This document shows, in pieces, positions 35,190 to 45,425 of a stretch of 64,000 nt of DNA. The position numbers were made by a program, and so were the translations under genes. Source of the DNA: Pseudomonas sp. BN411 (GTDB taxonomy: Bacteria > Pseudomonadota > Gammaproteobacteria > Pseudomonadales > Pseudomonadaceae); contig NZ_SSOM01000065.1 of NCBI RefSeq assembly GCF_029871235.1, positions 341,120-405,119 of the forward strand. Reading direction: 5' to 3'. The notes under the pieces are model-generated. The model ran no database searches and was not told the DNA's origin. It was given only the letters and a program-made list of their open reading frames with translations. Positions within the stretch are counted from its first letter, which is position 1. The number at the start of each line of letters is the position of its first letter.

Positions 35190-35965
35190 TGTTCGACAGC
35201 ATTCGAGAAGACATTCAGAGCGTATTCCACCGTGATCCGGCTGCGCGCAATGCCTTCGAGGTGCTCACGTGTTACCCGGGCCTGCATGCCATCTGGTTGC
35301 ATCGCGTGGCTCATGCCCTCTGGACTGCAGGCTGGAAGTGGCTGGCGCGGCTGGTTTCCAACTTCAGTCGTTGGCTGACCGGCATCGAGATCCATCCGGG
35401 AGCGAAGATCGGTCGCCGCTTCTTCATCGACCACGGCATGGGCATCGTCATCGGCGAAACAGCCGAGATCGGCAATGACGTCACTCTCTATCAGGGCGTG
35501 ACCCTCGGCGGCACGAGTTGGAACCAGGGCAAGCGCCATCCGACGCTGGAGGATGGCGTGGTGGTAGGGGCGGGGGCCAAGGTGCTCGGTCCCTTCACCG
35601 TTGGCACCGGCGCCAAGATCGGCTCCAACGCCGTGGTGACCAAGGAGGTGCCGGCAGGCGCTACTGCGGTGGGTATTCCCGGTCGAGTCATCGTCAAGGC
35701 CGATCCTGAGCAGGAAGCCAAGCGCCAGGCCATTGCCGAGCGTTTCGGCTTCGATGCCTACGGTCTGGGCCAGGACATGCCGGACCCGGTGGCGCGTGCG
35801 ATCGGCCAGTTGCTGGACCATGTACAGGCCGTGGACGAACGCCTCGACGGCATGTGCAAGGCGCTCACCGCGCTGGGCAGTGATTACTGCGCCAAGGCCC
35901 TCCCGGAGCTGCGCGACGAGGACTTCGCGGGGGTAAAGGACGACGAGCGCAAGCCGGTCGCCTGA
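35189..35965 (+). CDS. cysE: serine O-acetyltransferase
   Basis: 258 residues. Makes O-acetylserine for cysteine synthesis. An N-terminal helical part is followed by a left-handed beta-helix of hexapeptide repeats (about 65-170) with [20 protein letters not shown] and the LGGTSW segment. It lies between trmJ and iscR, placing cysteine supply next to the cysteine-using isc operon. The tail after the beta-helix is long (about 85 residues), as in other proteobacterial isc-linked CysE. Confidence 0.95.
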   Translation: MFDSIREDIQSVFHRDPAARNAFEVLTCYPGLHAIWLHRVAHALWTAGWKWLARLVSNFSRWLTGIEIHPGAKIGRRFFIDHGMGIVIGETAEIGNDVTLYQGVTLGGTSWNQGKRHPTLEDGVVVGAGAKVLGPFTVGTGAKIGSNAVVTKEVPAGATAVGIPGRVIVKADPEQEAKRQAIAERFGFDAYGLGQDMPDPVARAIGQLLDHVQAVDERLDGMCKALTALGSDYCAKALPELRDEDFAGVKDDERKPVA

Positions 35966-36062
35966 GGCCTACTTATTCGACCTTGGTCCAGTGCGCTGAG
36001 GTCGGATTATTAGGATGCTAACGGGATGTGCCTCTGCTATCATGCACGCCCCTGCAAGATGT

Positions 36063-36087
36063 AATCCCGACTGTTTTAATCAGGCTT
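36063..36087. promoter_or_regulatory. upstream candidate IscR type-1 site
   Basis: Aligned to the known type-1 pattern (ATASYYGACTRWWWYAGTC and so on), this 25-bp stretch has GACTGTTTTAATC at its core, with the AGTC half changed to AATC. It directly abuts the better site at 36088-36112, mirroring the two adjacent sites of the E. coli iscR promoter. Confidence 0.6.
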
Positions 36088-36112
36088 ATAGTTGACTTAA
36101 ATAGTCGGGAAT
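36088..36112. promoter_or_regulatory. IscR type-1 binding site over the iscR promoter
   Basis: ATAGTTGACTTAAATAGTCG and the following GGAAT match the type-1 consensus at nearly every position. The site overlaps the -35 element and spacer, so [2Fe-2S]-IscR would block its own promoter, as in E. coli. Confidence 0.85.
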
Positions 36113-36120
36113 CGCATACT
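36092..36120 (+). promoter_or_regulatory. sigma-70 promoter of the isc operon
   Basis: TTGACT (36092-36097) and CATACT (36115-36120) are spaced by 17 bp, and the start codon of iscR follows 33 bp after the -10 element. Confidence 0.75.
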
Positions 36121-36152
36121 CGCTGCATTCCAGCGATCCCGTGGTACCCACC

Positions 36153-36650
36153 ATGCGACTGACCACCAAAGGCCGATACGCCGTCACCGCCATGCTCGAC
36201 TTGGCGCTACATGCGCAGCACGGGCCGGTGTCTCTGGCAGATATTTCCGAGCGGCAGGGTATTTCCCTGTCCTACCTCGAACAGCTTTTCGCCAAACTCC
36301 GCCGTGGCAACCTGGTCAGCAGTGTGCGCGGCCCGGGTGGTGGCTACCAGCTTTCCCGTGACATGCATGGCATTCACGTCGCCCAGGTAATCGATGCGGT
36401 CAACGAGTCGGTGGATGCCACTCGTTGCCAGGGCCTGGGCGATTGCCATTCCGGTGACACCTGTCTCACTCACCACCTGTGGTGCGATCTGAGTCTGCAG
36501 ATCCACGAATTCCTCAGCGGCATCAGCTTGGCCGATCTGGTCAACCGTCGCGAGGTCCAGGAGGTCGCTCAGCGGCAGGATCAACGCCGCTGTGGAAGCA
36601 ATGGCAGGATGCCGCACCTCGATAAGATTGAAGCGTCTGCCATCGATTGA
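36153..36650 (+). CDS. iscR: Rrf2-family iron-sulfur regulator IscR
   Basis: 165 residues. The winged HTH is at the N-terminus ([17 protein letters not shown]). Cluster ligands Cys92, Cys98, Cys104 and His107 are all present at the E. coli positions. With a [2Fe-2S] cluster it represses the isc operon; without it, it regulates type-2 sites. ATG 36153 is used: the upstream in-frame start adds only four residues. First gene of an eight-gene operon. Confidence 0.97.
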   Translation: MRLTTKGRYAVTAMLDLALHAQHGPVSLADISERQGISLSYLEQLFAKLRRGNLVSSVRGPGGGYQLSRDMHGIHVAQVIDAVNESVDATRCQGLGDCHSGDTCLTHHLWCDLSLQIHEFLSGISLADLVNRREVQEVAQRQDQRRCGSNGRMPHLDKIEASAID

Positions 36651-36699
36651 GCAGGGCGCCGGCCTGTGATTGGCCTCGATACCTGATAGGAGAGCCCCG

Positions 36700-37914
36700 A
36701 TGAAATTGCCGATCTACCTCGACTATTCCGCCACTACGCCGGTGGACCCGCGCGTCGCTCAGAAGATGAGCGAGTGCCTGCTGGTGGACGGCAACTTCGG
36801 CAACCCGGCCTCGCGCTCCCACGTGTTCGGCTGGAAAGCTGAAGAGGCAGTGGAGAATGCCCGTCGTCAGGTGGCAGAGCTGGTCAATGCCGACCCGCGC
36901 GAAATCGTCTGGACTTCCGGCGCTACCGAATCCGACAACTTGGCCATCAAGGGTGTCGCGCATTTCTACAGCGGCAAGGGCAAGCACATCATCACCTCGA
37001 AGATCGAGCACAAGGCGGTTCTGGATACCACCCGCCAGTTGGAGCGCGAAGGCTTCGAAGTGACCTACCTGGAGCCGGGCGAAGACGGCCTGATCACTCC
37101 GGCCATGGTCGAGGCTGCCCTGCGTGACGACACCATCCTGGTTTCGGTCATGCACGTGAACAACGAGATCGGCACCGTCAACGATATCGCCGGCATCGGT
37201 GAACTGACCCGTGCCCGCGGCATCCTGTTCCACGTCGATGCAGCCCAGTCCACCGGTAAGGTGGAAATCGACCTGGAGAAGCTGAAGGTCGACCTGATGT
37301 CCTTCTCCGCCCACAAGACCTACGGTCCGAAAGGCATCGGCGCCCTGTACGTTCGCCGTAAGCCCCGCGTACGCCTGGAAGCCCAGACGCACGGCGGCGG
37401 CCACGAGCGCGGCATGCGCTCCGGCACCCTGGCGACCCACCAGATCGTCGGCATGGGCGAAGCCTTCCACATCGCCAAGCAGGAAATGGCCAGCGAGCGC
37501 GTGCGCATCAAGGCCCTGGCCGATCGCTTCTGGGCTCAGATCGATGGCATGGAAGAGCTCTATCTGAACGGTAGCGCCACCTCGCGCGTGCCGCACAACA
37601 TGAACGTCAGCTTCAACTACGTCGAAGGCGAGTCGCTGATCATGGCGCTCAAGGACCTCGCGGTCTCCTCCGGTTCCGCCTGCACCTCGGCCTCTCTGGA
37701 GCCGTCTTACGTGCTGCGCGCCCTGGGCCGCAACGACGAGCTGGCGCACAGCTCCATCCGCTTCACTTTCGGCCGTTTCACCACCGAGGAAGAAGTGGAC
37801 TACGCCGCTGCCAAGGTGCGCGAAGCGGTCAGCAAGCTCCGTGAACTGTCCCCGCTGTGGGATATGTATAAAGAGGGCGTCGACCTTTCCCAGGTCGAAT
37901 GGCAGGCGCACTGA
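36700..37914 (+). CDS. iscS: cysteine desulfurase IscS
   Basis: 404 residues, PLP enzyme that removes sulfur from cysteine as a persulfide. The PLP lysine lies in [12 protein letters not shown], and the persulfide cysteine is Cys328 in [10 protein letters not shown], same number as E. coli. AGGAG precedes ATG 36700. Provides sulfur to IscU and to tRNA thiolation. Lies 49 bp after iscR. Confidence 0.97.
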   Translation: MKLPIYLDYSATTPVDPRVAQKMSECLLVDGNFGNPASRSHVFGWKAEEAVENARRQVAELVNADPREIVWTSGATESDNLAIKGVAHFYSGKGKHIITSKIEHKAVLDTTRQLEREGFEVTYLEPGEDGLITPAMVEAALRDDTILVSVMHVNNEIGTVNDIAGIGELTRARGILFHVDAAQSTGKVEIDLEKLKVDLMSFSAHKTYGPKGIGALYVRRKPRVRLEAQTHGGGHERGMRSGTLATHQIVGMGEAFHIAKQEMASERVRIKALADRFWAQIDGMEELYLNGSATSRVPHNMNVSFNYVEGESLIMALKDLAVSSGSACTSASLEPSYVLRALGRNDELAHSSIRFTFGRFTTEEEVDYAAAKVREAVSKLRELSPLWDMYKEGVDLSQVEWQAH

Positions 37915-37944
37915 CGCCACCCTGATGAGTGAGGAATAGTTACC

Positions 37945-38331
37945 ATGGCTTACAGCGACAAGGTCATCGACCACTACGAAAACCCGCGTAACGTGGGCAA
38001 GCTCGACGCCCAGGACCCGAATGTGGGTACTGGCATGGTCGGCGCCCCGGCCTGCGGCGACGTGATGCGCCTGCAGATCAAGGTCAACGAGCAAGGCGTG
38101 ATCGAAGACGCCAAGTTCAAGACCTACGGCTGCGGTTCCGCCATTGCTTCCAGCTCCCTCGCCACCGAGTGGATGAAGGGCAAGACCCTGGATGAAGCGG
38201 CTGCCATCAAGAACACCACCATCGCCGAAGAACTGGCCCTGCCGCCGGTGAAGATCCACTGCTCGGTACTGGCTGAGGACGCCATCAAGGCGGCCGTCCA
38301 TGACTACAAGCAGAAGAAGGGTCTGCTCTAA
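37945..38331 (+). CDS. iscU: iron-sulfur cluster scaffold IscU
   Basis: 128 residues. Cluster ligands Cys37, Cys63 and Cys106 are all present, with Asp39 beside the first. The HscA recognition motif LPPVK is at 99-103. Builds clusters from IscS sulfur and passes them on with HscA/HscB. Confidence 0.97.
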   Translation: MAYSDKVIDHYENPRNVGKLDAQDPNVGTGMVGAPACGDVMRLQIKVNEQGVIEDAKFKTYGCGSAIASSSLATEWMKGKTLDEAAAIKNTTIAEELALPPVKIHCSVLAEDAIKAAVHDYKQKKGLL

Positions 38332-38356
38332 GCGCTCGAACGAGTAAGGAGTTGCA

Positions 38357-38680
38357 ATGGCCATCAGCATGACTGAATCCGCCGCCCGCCACGTGCAGCG
38401 TTCCATCGACGGACGCGGCAAGGGTGAAGGTATCCGTCTGGGGGTGCGTACGACTGGCTGCTCCGGTCTCGCCTACGTGCTGGAGTTTGTCGATGAGGTG
38501 ACCGGGGAAGACCTGGTCTTCGAGAGTCATGGCGTCAAGGTGATCATCGATCCCAAGAGCCTGACCTACCTCGATGGCACTGAGCTGGACTTCGTTCGCG
38601 AAGGGCTCAACGAAGGTTTCAAGTTCAATAACCCGAACGTGCGCGGCGAATGCGGCTGCGGCGAGAGCTTCAACGTCTGA
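38357..38680 (+). CDS. iscA: A-type iron-sulfur carrier IscA
   Basis: 107 residues. The three family cysteines are in RTTGCSGL and in the C-terminal GECGCGESF. Carries or delivers clusters, especially [4Fe-4S]. Spaced 25 bp after iscU, with AAGGAG upstream. Confidence 0.96.
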   Translation: MAISMTESAARHVQRSIDGRGKGEGIRLGVRTTGCSGLAYVLEFVDEVTGEDLVFESHGVKVIIDPKSLTYLDGTELDFVREGLNEGFKFNNPNVRGECGCGESFNV

Positions 38681-38687
38681 GGCGTGT

Positions 38688-39209
38688 GTGGGAACTCCCT
38701 GTCATTTTGCGCTGTTTGACCTGAAGCCGGGTTATCGACTGGATCTCGACCAGCTTGCGACTCGTTATCGCGAGCTGGCGCGCACCGTCCATCCCGACCG
38801 ATTCGCTGATGCTTCCGAGCGCGAGCAGCGCTTGGCGCTGGAGCGTGCTGCACAGCTCAACGACGCCTACCAGACACTAAAGAGTGCGCCGCGGAGAGCC
38901 TTGTACCTGCTGGCCCTGAAAGGGCGCGAGCTTCCGCTCGAAGTCACGGTGCAGGACCCGCAGTTCCTTCTGCAGCAGATGCAGTGGCGTGAAGAGCTGG
39001 AAGAGTTGCACGACAGCGCCGACCTGGAAGGTGTCGCTGCCTTCAAACGCCGGCTCAAGGCTGCGCAGGCCGAGCTCGATGTCGAGTTTGGCGAGTGCTG
39101 GGATGATACTGAGCGCCGCGAAGATGCCGAGCGTCTGGTGCGCCGCATGCAGTTCCTCGACAAGCTGAACCAAGAAGTGCGCCAACTGGAAGAGCGCCTC
39201 GACGATTAA
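38688..39209 (+). CDS. hscB: J-domain co-chaperone HscB
   Basis: 173 residues. The J-domain HPD motif is in [12 protein letters not shown], followed by the C-terminal three-helix IscU-binding domain. Stimulates HscA ATPase and brings IscU. The GTG at 38688 is the start: it gives the conserved [11 protein letters not shown] and has GAGG upstream; the longer frame runs into iscA antisense-like sequence. Confidence 0.94.
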   Translation: MGTPCHFALFDLKPGYRLDLDQLATRYRELARTVHPDRFADASEREQRLALERAAQLNDAYQTLKSAPRRALYLLALKGRELPLEVTVQDPQFLLQQMQWREELEELHDSADLEGVAAFKRRLKAAQAELDVEFGECWDDTERREDAERLVRRMQFLDKLNQEVRQLEERLDD

Positions 39210-39256
39210 CCCGCGATGCCGTCTTGGTTGCCGGTACGCCTGATAAAAAGACAAGC

Positions 39257-41116
39257 ATGGCCCTACTGCAGATCGCCGAACCCGGGATGAGCCCTCAGCC
39301 GCACCAGCGCCGTCTGGCGGTGGGTATCGACCTGGGTACCACCAATTCGCTGGTCGCCGCTGTGCGCAGCGGTGTCGCCGAGCCCCTGCCGGATGCCGAT
39401 GGCCAGGTCATCCTGCCGTCCGCGGTCCGCTATCACGCCGACCGTGTCGAAGTCGGTCGCAGTGCCAAGCAGGCCGCTTCCAGCGATCCGCTGAACACCA
39501 TCATTTCGGTCAAGCGCTTCATGGGGCGCGGCCTGGAAGACGTCAAGCAGCTGGGCGAACAACTGCCTTACCGTTTCGTCGGTGGCGAATCGCACATGCC
39601 TTTCATCGAGACCGTCCAGGGCGCCAAGAGCCCGGTGGAAGTCTCGGCTGACATTCTCAAGACCCTGCGCCAGCGCGCCGAAAACACCTTGGGTGGCGAA
39701 CTGGTCGGCGCGGTGATCACTGTGCCGGCGTACTTCGATGAAGCCCAGCGTCAGGCTACCAAGGACGCCGCTCGCCTTTCCGGTCTCAACGTCCTGCGCC
39801 TGCTCAACGAACCGACCGCCGCCGCAGTGGCATACGGCCTGGACAAGCAGGCCGAAGGCGTTGTCGCCATCTACGACCTGGGTGGCGGCACCTTCGATAT
39901 TTCCATCCTGCGTCTGACTCGTGGTGTCTTCGAGGTCATGGCCACCGGTGGCGACAGTGCCCTGGGTGGTGATGATTTCGACCACGCCATCGCTGGCTGG
40001 ATGGTGCATCAGGCCGGCCTGTCCGCCGATCTGGATCCGGGTGCTCAGCGCAGCCTGCTGCGCGTTGCCTGCGATGCCAAGGAGGCCCTGACCGATACCG
40101 ATAGCGTCGAACTGGTCTATGGCGACTGGCGCGGCGTGCTGACTCGCGAGCAGTTCGATGCGCTGATCGAGCCCATGGTGGCGCGTAGCCTCAAGGCCTG
40201 CCGCCGCGCTGTGCGTGATTCTGGCATTGAGCTGGAAGAAGTCGAAGCCGTGGTCATGGTGGGTGGTTCCACTCGTGTGCCGCGCGTGCGTGAAGCAGTC
40301 GCGGAAATGTTCGGTCGTCAGCCCCTCACCGATATCGATCCCGATCAGGTAGTGGCAATCGGCGCCGCCGTACAGGCCGATATCCTGGCCGGCAACAAGC
40401 GCGGCGAAGAGCTGCTGCTTCTGGATGTGATTCCTCTGTCGCTCGGCCTGGAAACCATGGGCGGGCTGATGGAGAAGGTGATCCCGCGCAACACCACAAT
40501 TCCCGTGGCGCGCGCCCAGGACTTCACCACCTACAAAGATGGCCAGACGGCCATGATGATTCATGTGCTCCAGGGTGAGCGCGAGCTGATCAAGGATTGC
40601 CGTTCCCTGGCACGCTTCGAGCTGCGCGGCATCCCGCCGATGGTGGCGGGCGCGGCGAAGATTCGCGTGACCTTCCAGGTGGACGCGGACGGCCTGCTGG
40701 GCGTAACCGCCCGTGAGCTCGCTTCCGGCGTCGAGGCGAGCATCCAGGTCAAGCCGTCCTATGGCCTGACCGATGGCGAAATCTCGCGCATGCTTCAGGA
40801 TTCCTTCCAGTACGCCGGCGAAGACAAGAACGCCCGCGCCCTGCGTGAGCAGCAGGTTGAGGCCGAGCGCTTGCTGGAAGCGGTCCAGGCCGCCCTGGAA
40901 GTAGATGGCGAGCGCCTGCTGGATGAAGCCGAGCGCGCAGCGATCCTGGATAGCATGCAAACCCTTCGCGACCTGGCGATCGGCAGTGATGTCGCCGCCA
41001 TCGAAGCCCAGATCAAGCGCCTGTCCCAGGTGACTGATGCCTTTGCTGCGCGTCGTATGGATGCCGCCGTCAAGGCAGCCCTGTCCGGCCGCCGACTCAA
41101 CGAAATCGAGGATTGA
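39257..41116 (+). CDS. hscA: Hsp70-type chaperone HscA
   Basis: 619 residues. The nucleotide-binding domain starts [15 protein letters not shown] and includes [15 protein letters not shown] and [12 protein letters not shown]. The substrate-binding domain follows from about 390. Dedicated to IscU (LPPVK motif). ATG 39257 gives the family's short N-terminal extension before the phosphate-1 loop; an upstream in-frame start adds 11 residues. Confidence 0.97.
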   Translation: MALLQIAEPGMSPQPHQRRLAVGIDLGTTNSLVAAVRSGVAEPLPDADGQVILPSAVRYHADRVEVGRSAKQAASSDPLNTIISVKRFMGRGLEDVKQLGEQLPYRFVGGESHMPFIETVQGAKSPVEVSADILKTLRQRAENTLGGELVGAVITVPAYFDEAQRQATKDAARLSGLNVLRLLNEPTAAAVAYGLDKQAEGVVAIYDLGGGTFDISILRLTRGVFEVMATGGDSALGGDDFDHAIAGWMVHQAGLSADLDPGAQRSLLRVACDAKEALTDTDSVELVYGDWRGVLTREQFDALIEPMVARSLKACRRAVRDSGIELEEVEAVVMVGGSTRVPRVREAVAEMFGRQPLTDIDPDQVVAIGAAVQADILAGNKRGEELLLLDVIPLSLGLETMGGLMEKVIPRNTTIPVARAQDFTTYKDGQTAMMIHVLQGERELIKDCRSLARFELRGIPPMVAGAAKIRVTFQVDADGLLGVTARELASGVEASIQVKPSYGLTDGEISRMLQDSFQYAGEDKNARALREQQVEAERLLEAVQAALEVDGERLLDEAERAAILDSMQTLRDLAIGSDVAAIEAQIKRLSQVTDAFAARRMDAAVKAALSGRRLNEIED

Positions 41117-41123
41117 CCCAGAA

Positions 41124-41462
41124 ATGCCGCAGATCATCATCCTGCCCCACGCCGAGCATTGCCCCGAGGGTGCTGTGATCGAAGCGAAGCCGGGCGAGAG
41201 CATCCTGGATGCCGCCCTGCGCAGCGGCATCGACATCGAGCACGCCTGCGAGAAGTCCTGCGCCTGTACCACCTGCCACGTGGTGGTGCGCGAGGGGTTC
41301 AATTCCCTGGAAGCGTCCGACGAACTGGAAGATGACATGCTCGACAAGGCCTGGGGTCTGGAACCTAATTCCCGTCTGTCCTGCCAGGCCCTGGTTGCGG
41401 ATGAAGATCTGGTGGTGGAGATTCCGAAGTACACCATCAATCAGGTGTCCGAAGGTCACTGA
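41124..41462 (+). CDS. fdx: [2Fe-2S] ferredoxin of the isc operon
   Basis: 112 residues. Adrenodoxin-type cluster ligands Cys42, Cys48, Cys51 and Cys87 are present, plus the extra Cys46 typical of isc ferredoxins. Supplies electrons for cluster assembly on IscU. Starts 7 bp after the hscA stop. Confidence 0.96.
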   Translation: MPQIIILPHAEHCPEGAVIEAKPGESILDAALRSGIDIEHACEKSCACTTCHVVVREGFNSLEASDELEDDMLDKAWGLEPNSRLSCQALVADEDLVVEIPKYTINQVSEGH

Positions 41463-41620
41463 AACGCGATTTGAAGCGTGCCGCACGTCGGTCTCGTCAG
41501 AGGCTCGTCCGCAGGGGCAAACTCTGCTGAGCACCGCTCGCTAGAATCTGTAAACTGCGCGTCCTCGCCTGCTTTGTCCTGCCTGGCTCGCGAGTCTCGA
41601 AACCGCCTTTGGAGCGTCAT

Positions 41621-41821
41621 ATGAGCCTTAAATGGACCGACGTACTGGAAATTGCCATCCAGCTTGCTGATGCCAAGCCGGATGTCGACCCGCGCTACGT
41701 GAACTTCGTCGATCTGCACAACTGGATCGTGGCCCTGCCGGAATTCTCCGATGATCCCCAGCGCGGTGGCGAGAAGGTTCTGGAGGCCGTCCAGGCCGCC
41801 TGGATCGAAGAAGCCGACTGA
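41621..41821 (+). CDS. iscX: IscX, small acidic isc protein
   Basis: 66 residues, acidic, with the family pattern LKWTDVLEIAIQL, FVDLHNWI and a terminal AAWIEEAD. Binds IscS and may act as iron-dependent regulator of the desulfurase. GGAG precedes ATG 41621. Separated from fdx by 158 bp, a larger gap than elsewhere in the operon, so it may have an additional promoter. Confidence 0.94.
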   Translation: MSLKWTDVLEIAIQLADAKPDVDPRYVNFVDLHNWIVALPEFSDDPQRGGEKVLEAVQAAWIEEAD

Positions 41822-41863
41822 CCGGCTTCTGCCCCTGGGCTGCGGCCCTACGCATTTCCCCCT

Positions 41864-41886
41864 AACCCGCGTATAATTCGCGGGTT
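41864..41886 (+). terminator. hairpin between iscX and ndk
   Basis: AACCCGCG and CGCGGGTT form an 8-bp stem around TATAATT, followed by TAATTTTTCG. It reads as a moderate terminator of the isc transcript. The loop also holds a perfect -10 hexamer TATAAT, so a promoter for ndk at this site is possible, though no good -35 is seen 17 bp upstream. Confidence 0.6.
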
Positions 41887-41924
41887 TAATTTTTCGCTTT
41901 AATCCTTGTTTCTGGAGTTTTTCC

Positions 41925-42356
41925 ATGGCTGTCGAACGTACTCTCTCCATCATCAAGCCGGACGCCGTTGCCAAGAACGTTGTGGGCGAGATCGTCACCC
42001 GCTTCGAAAAGGCCGGTCTGCGCGTCGTTGCCGCCAAGATGGTTCAACTGTCCGAGCGCGAAGCTGGCGGTTTCTACGCTGAGCACAAAGAGCGTCCTTT
42101 CTTCAAGGACCTGGTTTCCTTCATGACTTCCGGTCCGGTAGTCGTTCAGGTTCTGGAAGGCGAGAACGCCGTTGCCAAGAACCGTGAACTGATGGGCGCG
42201 ACCGATCCGAAGAAAGCCGACGCTGGCACCATCCGCGCCGATTACGCTGTTTCCATCGACGAAAACGCCGTACACGGTTCGGATTCCGAGGCTTCCGCTG
42301 CTCGCGAAATTTCCTACTTCTTCGCCGCCACCGAGGTGTGCGCTCGCATTCGCTAA
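41925..42356 (+). CDS. ndk: nucleoside diphosphate kinase
   Basis: 143 residues. The N-terminus is [12 protein letters not shown], and the phosphorylated histidine is His117 in NAVHGSDS. Equilibrates nucleoside tri- and diphosphates. TGGAG lies upstream of ATG 41925. In Pseudomonas it follows iscX, as here. Confidence 0.97.
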   Translation: MAVERTLSIIKPDAVAKNVVGEIVTRFEKAGLRVVAAKMVQLSEREAGGFYAEHKERPFFKDLVSFMTSGPVVVQVLEGENAVAKNRELMGATDPKKADAGTIRADYAVSIDENAVHGSDSEASAAREISYFFAATEVCARIR

Positions 42357-42380
42357 TCGCGAATGGGAGAGGGTGAAGCC

Positions 42381-43529
42381 ATGACTGAATCGACCGGTAA
42401 AGTGAACCTGCTGGGTCTGACCCAGCCGCAACTGGAAAGCTTCTTCGAGTCCATCGGGGAGAAACGCTTCCGCGCCGGTCAGGTGATGAAGTGGATTCAC
42501 CACTTTGGCGTCGATGATTTCGACGCCATGAGCAATATCGGCAAGGCCTTGCGCGACAAGCTCAAGGCCTCTGCCGAGATTCGCGGCCCGGAAGTGGTCA
42601 GCCAGGACATCTCCAGCGATGGCACCCGCAAGTGGGTGGTCCGAGTGGCCTCCGGTAGCTGCGTCGAAACCGTGTACATCCCGCAAGGCGGTCGCGGCAC
42701 CCTGTGTGTCTCGTCCCAGGCCGGTTGCGCCCTGGACTGCAGCTTCTGCTCCACGGGCAAGCAAGGTTTCAACAGCGACCTCACCGCCGCCGAAGTGATC
42801 GGCCAGGTGTGGATCGCCAACAAGTCCTTCGGGACCATCCCTGCGAAGATCGACCGTGCCATCACCAACGTGGTGATGATGGGCATGGGCGAGCCGCTGC
42901 TGAATTTCGACAATGTCGTCGCCGCCATGAACATCATGATGGACGACCTCGGTTACGGCATTTCCAAGCGCAAGGTGACCCTGTCCACCTCGGGCGTTGC
43001 GCCGATGATCGACAAGCTGGGCGAGGTGATCGACGTTTCCCTCGCGCTGTCGCTGCACGCACCGAACGACCCGCTGCGCAACCAGCTGGTGCCGATCAAC
43101 AAGAAGTACCCCCTCGAAGTGGTGCTCGATGCCTGCCGCCGCTACATCTCCCGTCTCGGTGAGAAGCGCGTGCTGACCATCGAGTACACCCTGCTCAAGG
43201 ACGTCAACGACCAGCCCGAACACGCTACCCAGATGATCGAGTTGCTCAAGGACTTCCCCTGCAAGATCAACCTGATCCCGTTCAACCCCTTCCCGCACTC
43301 GGGTTACGAGCGGCCGAGCAATAATGCGATCCGCCGCTTCCAGGACCTGTTGCACAAGGCCGGGCACAATGTCACCGTCCGCACCACACGCGGCGACGAC
43401 ATCGATGCAGCCTGTGGCCAGTTGGTCGGCCAGGTCATGGACCGTACCCGCCGCAGCGAGCGTTACATCGCCGTACGCCAGCTGAATGCCGAAGCGGAGG
43501 CGTCCAGCAACGCCGCGAACCGGAACTAG
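42381..43529 (+). CDS. rlmN: dual-specificity 23S rRNA/tRNA m2A methyltransferase RlmN
   Basis: 382 residues, radical SAM enzyme methylating A2503 of 23S rRNA and A37 of some tRNAs. The radical-SAM cysteines are Cys116, Cys120 and Cys123 ([11 protein letters not shown]), and the acceptor-loop cysteine lies in the C-terminal DIDAACGQL. Depends on the iron-sulfur supply encoded just upstream. ATG 42381 is preferred, with GAGAGGG upstream; another ATG lies 18 bases earlier. Confidence 0.96.
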   Translation: MTESTGKVNLLGLTQPQLESFFESIGEKRFRAGQVMKWIHHFGVDDFDAMSNIGKALRDKLKASAEIRGPEVVSQDISSDGTRKWVVRVASGSCVETVYIPQGGRGTLCVSSQAGCALDCSFCSTGKQGFNSDLTAAEVIGQVWIANKSFGTIPAKIDRAITNVVMMGMGEPLLNFDNVVAAMNIMMDDLGYGISKRKVTLSTSGVAPMIDKLGEVIDVSLALSLHAPNDPLRNQLVPINKKYPLEVVLDACRRYISRLGEKRVLTIEYTLLKDVNDQPEHATQMIELLKDFPCKINLIPFNPFPHSGYERPSNNAIRRFQDLLHKAGHNVTVRTTRGDDIDAACGQLVGQVMDRTRRSERYIAVRQLNAEAEASSNAANRN

Positions 43530-43542
43530 AGAAGGACACCCC

Positions 43543-44301
43543 ATGACCCTGCGCGCTGCGCTGCTCCTCGTTTCCACCGCATTGCTCGCGGCCTGCGTGT
43601 CGACCGGTCAGGTCGATCCGATGAAGACCGACAAGGGTCGTGATGCAGCACGCGATGCCTACATCGAACTGGGTATCGGCTACCTGAAGCAAGGGGCCAC
43701 CGAGCGGGCCAAGGTGCCGCTGAAAAAGGCCCTTGAGCTAGACCCGTCCAATGCTGACGCCAACGCGGCCCTCGCCCTGGTGTTCCAGACCGAGATGGAG
43801 CCGGAGCTGGCCGACCAGCACTACCGCAAGGCCCTGTCGTCCCGTAACGATGCGCGCATCCTCAACAACTACGGCAGCTTCCTCTACGAGCAGGGCCGTT
43901 ATAAGGATGCCTACGACCGCTTCCAGCAAGCCACAGACGACAACCTCTATCCCGAGCGCTCGCGCGTGTTCGAGAACCTCGGCCTGACCGCGCTGAAGAT
44001 GAACAATCCGGCGCTGGCCAAGCAGCACTTTGAAAAGTCCCTGCGCCTGAATCGCCAGCAGCCCAAGGCGCTGCTGGAAATGGCCCAGCTGTCTTTCGAC
44101 GAGAAGCAGTACGTGCCGGCTCGTGACTACTACCAGCGCTATTCCCAGATTGCCGAGCAGACCGCCCAAAGCCTGCTGCTCGGGTCGCGTCTGGCGACCA
44201 TATTCGAAGACCGCAACCAGGCTGCCAGCCTCGGTCTGCAACTCAAGCGACTCTATCCCGGCACGCCGGAATATCAGCAATACCTGTCGGAGCAAAGATG
44301 A
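43543..44301 (+). CDS. pilF: type IV pilus biogenesis lipoprotein PilF (PilW)
   Basis: 252 residues. Lipobox LLAAC near residue 18 gives an outer-membrane lipoprotein. At least five TPR units follow (DAYIELGIGYLKQG, ANAALALVFQ, ARILNNYGSFLYEQG, SRVFENLGLTALKMN, ALLEMAQLSF). It is the pilotin that places the PilQ secretin in the outer membrane. Same order rlmN-pilF-rodZ as in other Pseudomonas; it overlaps rodZ by four bases. Confidence 0.95.
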   Translation: MTLRAALLLVSTALLAACVSTGQVDPMKTDKGRDAARDAYIELGIGYLKQGATERAKVPLKKALELDPSNADANAALALVFQTEMEPELADQHYRKALSSRNDARILNNYGSFLYEQGRYKDAYDRFQQATDDNLYPERSRVFENLGLTALKMNNPALAKQHFEKSLRLNRQQPKALLEMAQLSFDEKQYVPARDYYQRYSQIAEQTAQSLLLGSRLATIFEDRNQAASLGLQLKRLYPGTPEYQQYLSEQR

Positions 44302-45422
44302 AAGCGTCGCATCCCGAAGCTGTAGCGGCGACCCGCGCCAACCCGGGCGAAACCCTGCGTCAGGCCCGTGAGAGCAAGGATTTGTCCCTGGGCGAGGTCG
44401 CCCGCCACCTGAACCTGACCGAGCAGGCCCTGCGTCAGCTCGAGGCGGGTGATTTCGAGCAGTTGCCGGGGCACACCTTCGCCCGCGGCTACGTGCGCGC
44501 CTACGCCAAGCTGCTGGGTATGGACCAGGCTGTTCTGGTTGCCGAGTTCGACCATTACACCGGCACCGATGCCAAGGGCAGCAATGTGCACAGCCTGGGT
44601 CGCATCGAAGAGCCCGTGCGCTTGTCCCAGAGCGTGCTGCGTATCGTCAGCTTCATCATTTTGGTGGCCCTTGGCGCCGTCGGCTTTTTCTGGTGGCAGG
44701 AGCATTCCAGCCGCAACAACGAAGAAGCGGCCAGCGTGAACATGGAGCATGTGGAAGTGGAAAGTGCCGACGGCACCACCCAGATCCACCCGCTCGACGA
44801 GCCGGAAGACCAGGCCGTGGCCGAGGCCCAGGAAGGCGACGCGCCGACCCCGGCTGAAGTTTCCCCGGAAACGGCTGCTCAACCGGAACAGCAGGCCGCT
44901 GCAGGCGCTGCCCCTGTTGTGCCGGCTGGTGAGACCGCGCCTGCCGCCACGGCCCCGGTCGCACCAAGCCAGGTACCGGCGATTGCCGCTGCTGCCGCAC
45001 CGGCTGCGCAACCGACCGCTCCCATTGCTCCGGCCGCAACTGCCGCTACTGCCGCTACTGCTCCCGCAGTTCCGGTGGTTCCTGCCGCCGCCCAGCCGGC
45101 AGCTCCGGTAGCTCCGGCCGCGCCCGCTACCGCCCCGGCTCCTGCCACCGAGGCCCCGGCCCCCGTGGCAGCCCAGCAGGGCCAGGGCGTGGTGCGTATC
45201 CAGTTCACCGCCAATTGCTGGACCCAGGTCACCGATGCCGACGGCAAGGTACTGGTCAGCGCCCTCAAACGCACCGGCGACAGCGTCGAGCTGGCCGGCA
45301 AGGCACCGCTGGAAGTTCGCCTGGGCTTCGCCCGCGGCGCGCAAGTCAGCTACAACGGCCAGTCGGTCGACATATCGCCTTATGTTCGCGGCGAGACCGC
45401 TCGCCTGAAGTTGGGGCAATAA
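44298..45422 (+). CDS. rodZ: RodZ-like cell-shape protein (HTH, TM, DUF4115)
   Basis: 374 residues. The N-terminal HTH_25 domain is GETLRQARESKDLSLGEVAR with LGMDQ later, one membrane segment lies at about 113-132 (SFIILVALGAVGFFWW), and a very long Pro/Ala linker runs from about 195 to 295. The C-terminal DUF4115 beta-domain follows (VRIQFTANCWTQVTDADG). RodZ tethers MreB to the membrane. The linker is unusually long and low in complexity; length variation there is expected between strains. Confidence 0.9.
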   Translation: MKASHPEAVAATRANPGETLRQARESKDLSLGEVARHLNLTEQALRQLEAGDFEQLPGHTFARGYVRAYAKLLGMDQAVLVAEFDHYTGTDAKGSNVHSLGRIEEPVRLSQSVLRIVSFIILVALGAVGFFWWQEHSSRNNEEAASVNMEHVEVESADGTTQIHPLDEPEDQAVAEAQEGDAPTPAEVSPETAAQPEQQAAAGAAPVVPAGETAPAATAPVAPSQVPAIAAAAAPAAQPTAPIAPAATAATAATAPAVPVVPAAAQPAAPVAPAAPATAPAPATEAPAPVAAQQGQGVVRIQFTANCWTQVTDADGKVLVSALKRTGDSVELAGKAPLEVRLGFARGAQVSYNGQSVDISPYVRGETARLKLGQ

Positions 45423-45425
45423 GCC

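Noticed and set aside
39263..41440. 725-codon minus-strand frame opposite hscA and fdx
   Set aside because: Antisense shadow of genes with unmistakable Hsp70 and ferredoxin motifs; translation is His/Gln-rich without domain pattern.
44860..45190. Pro/Ala-rich stretch as a possible frameshift or assembly error in rodZ
   Set aside because: The frame stays open, the flanking HTH, membrane and DUF4115 domains are intact, and RodZ proteins commonly have such a linker.
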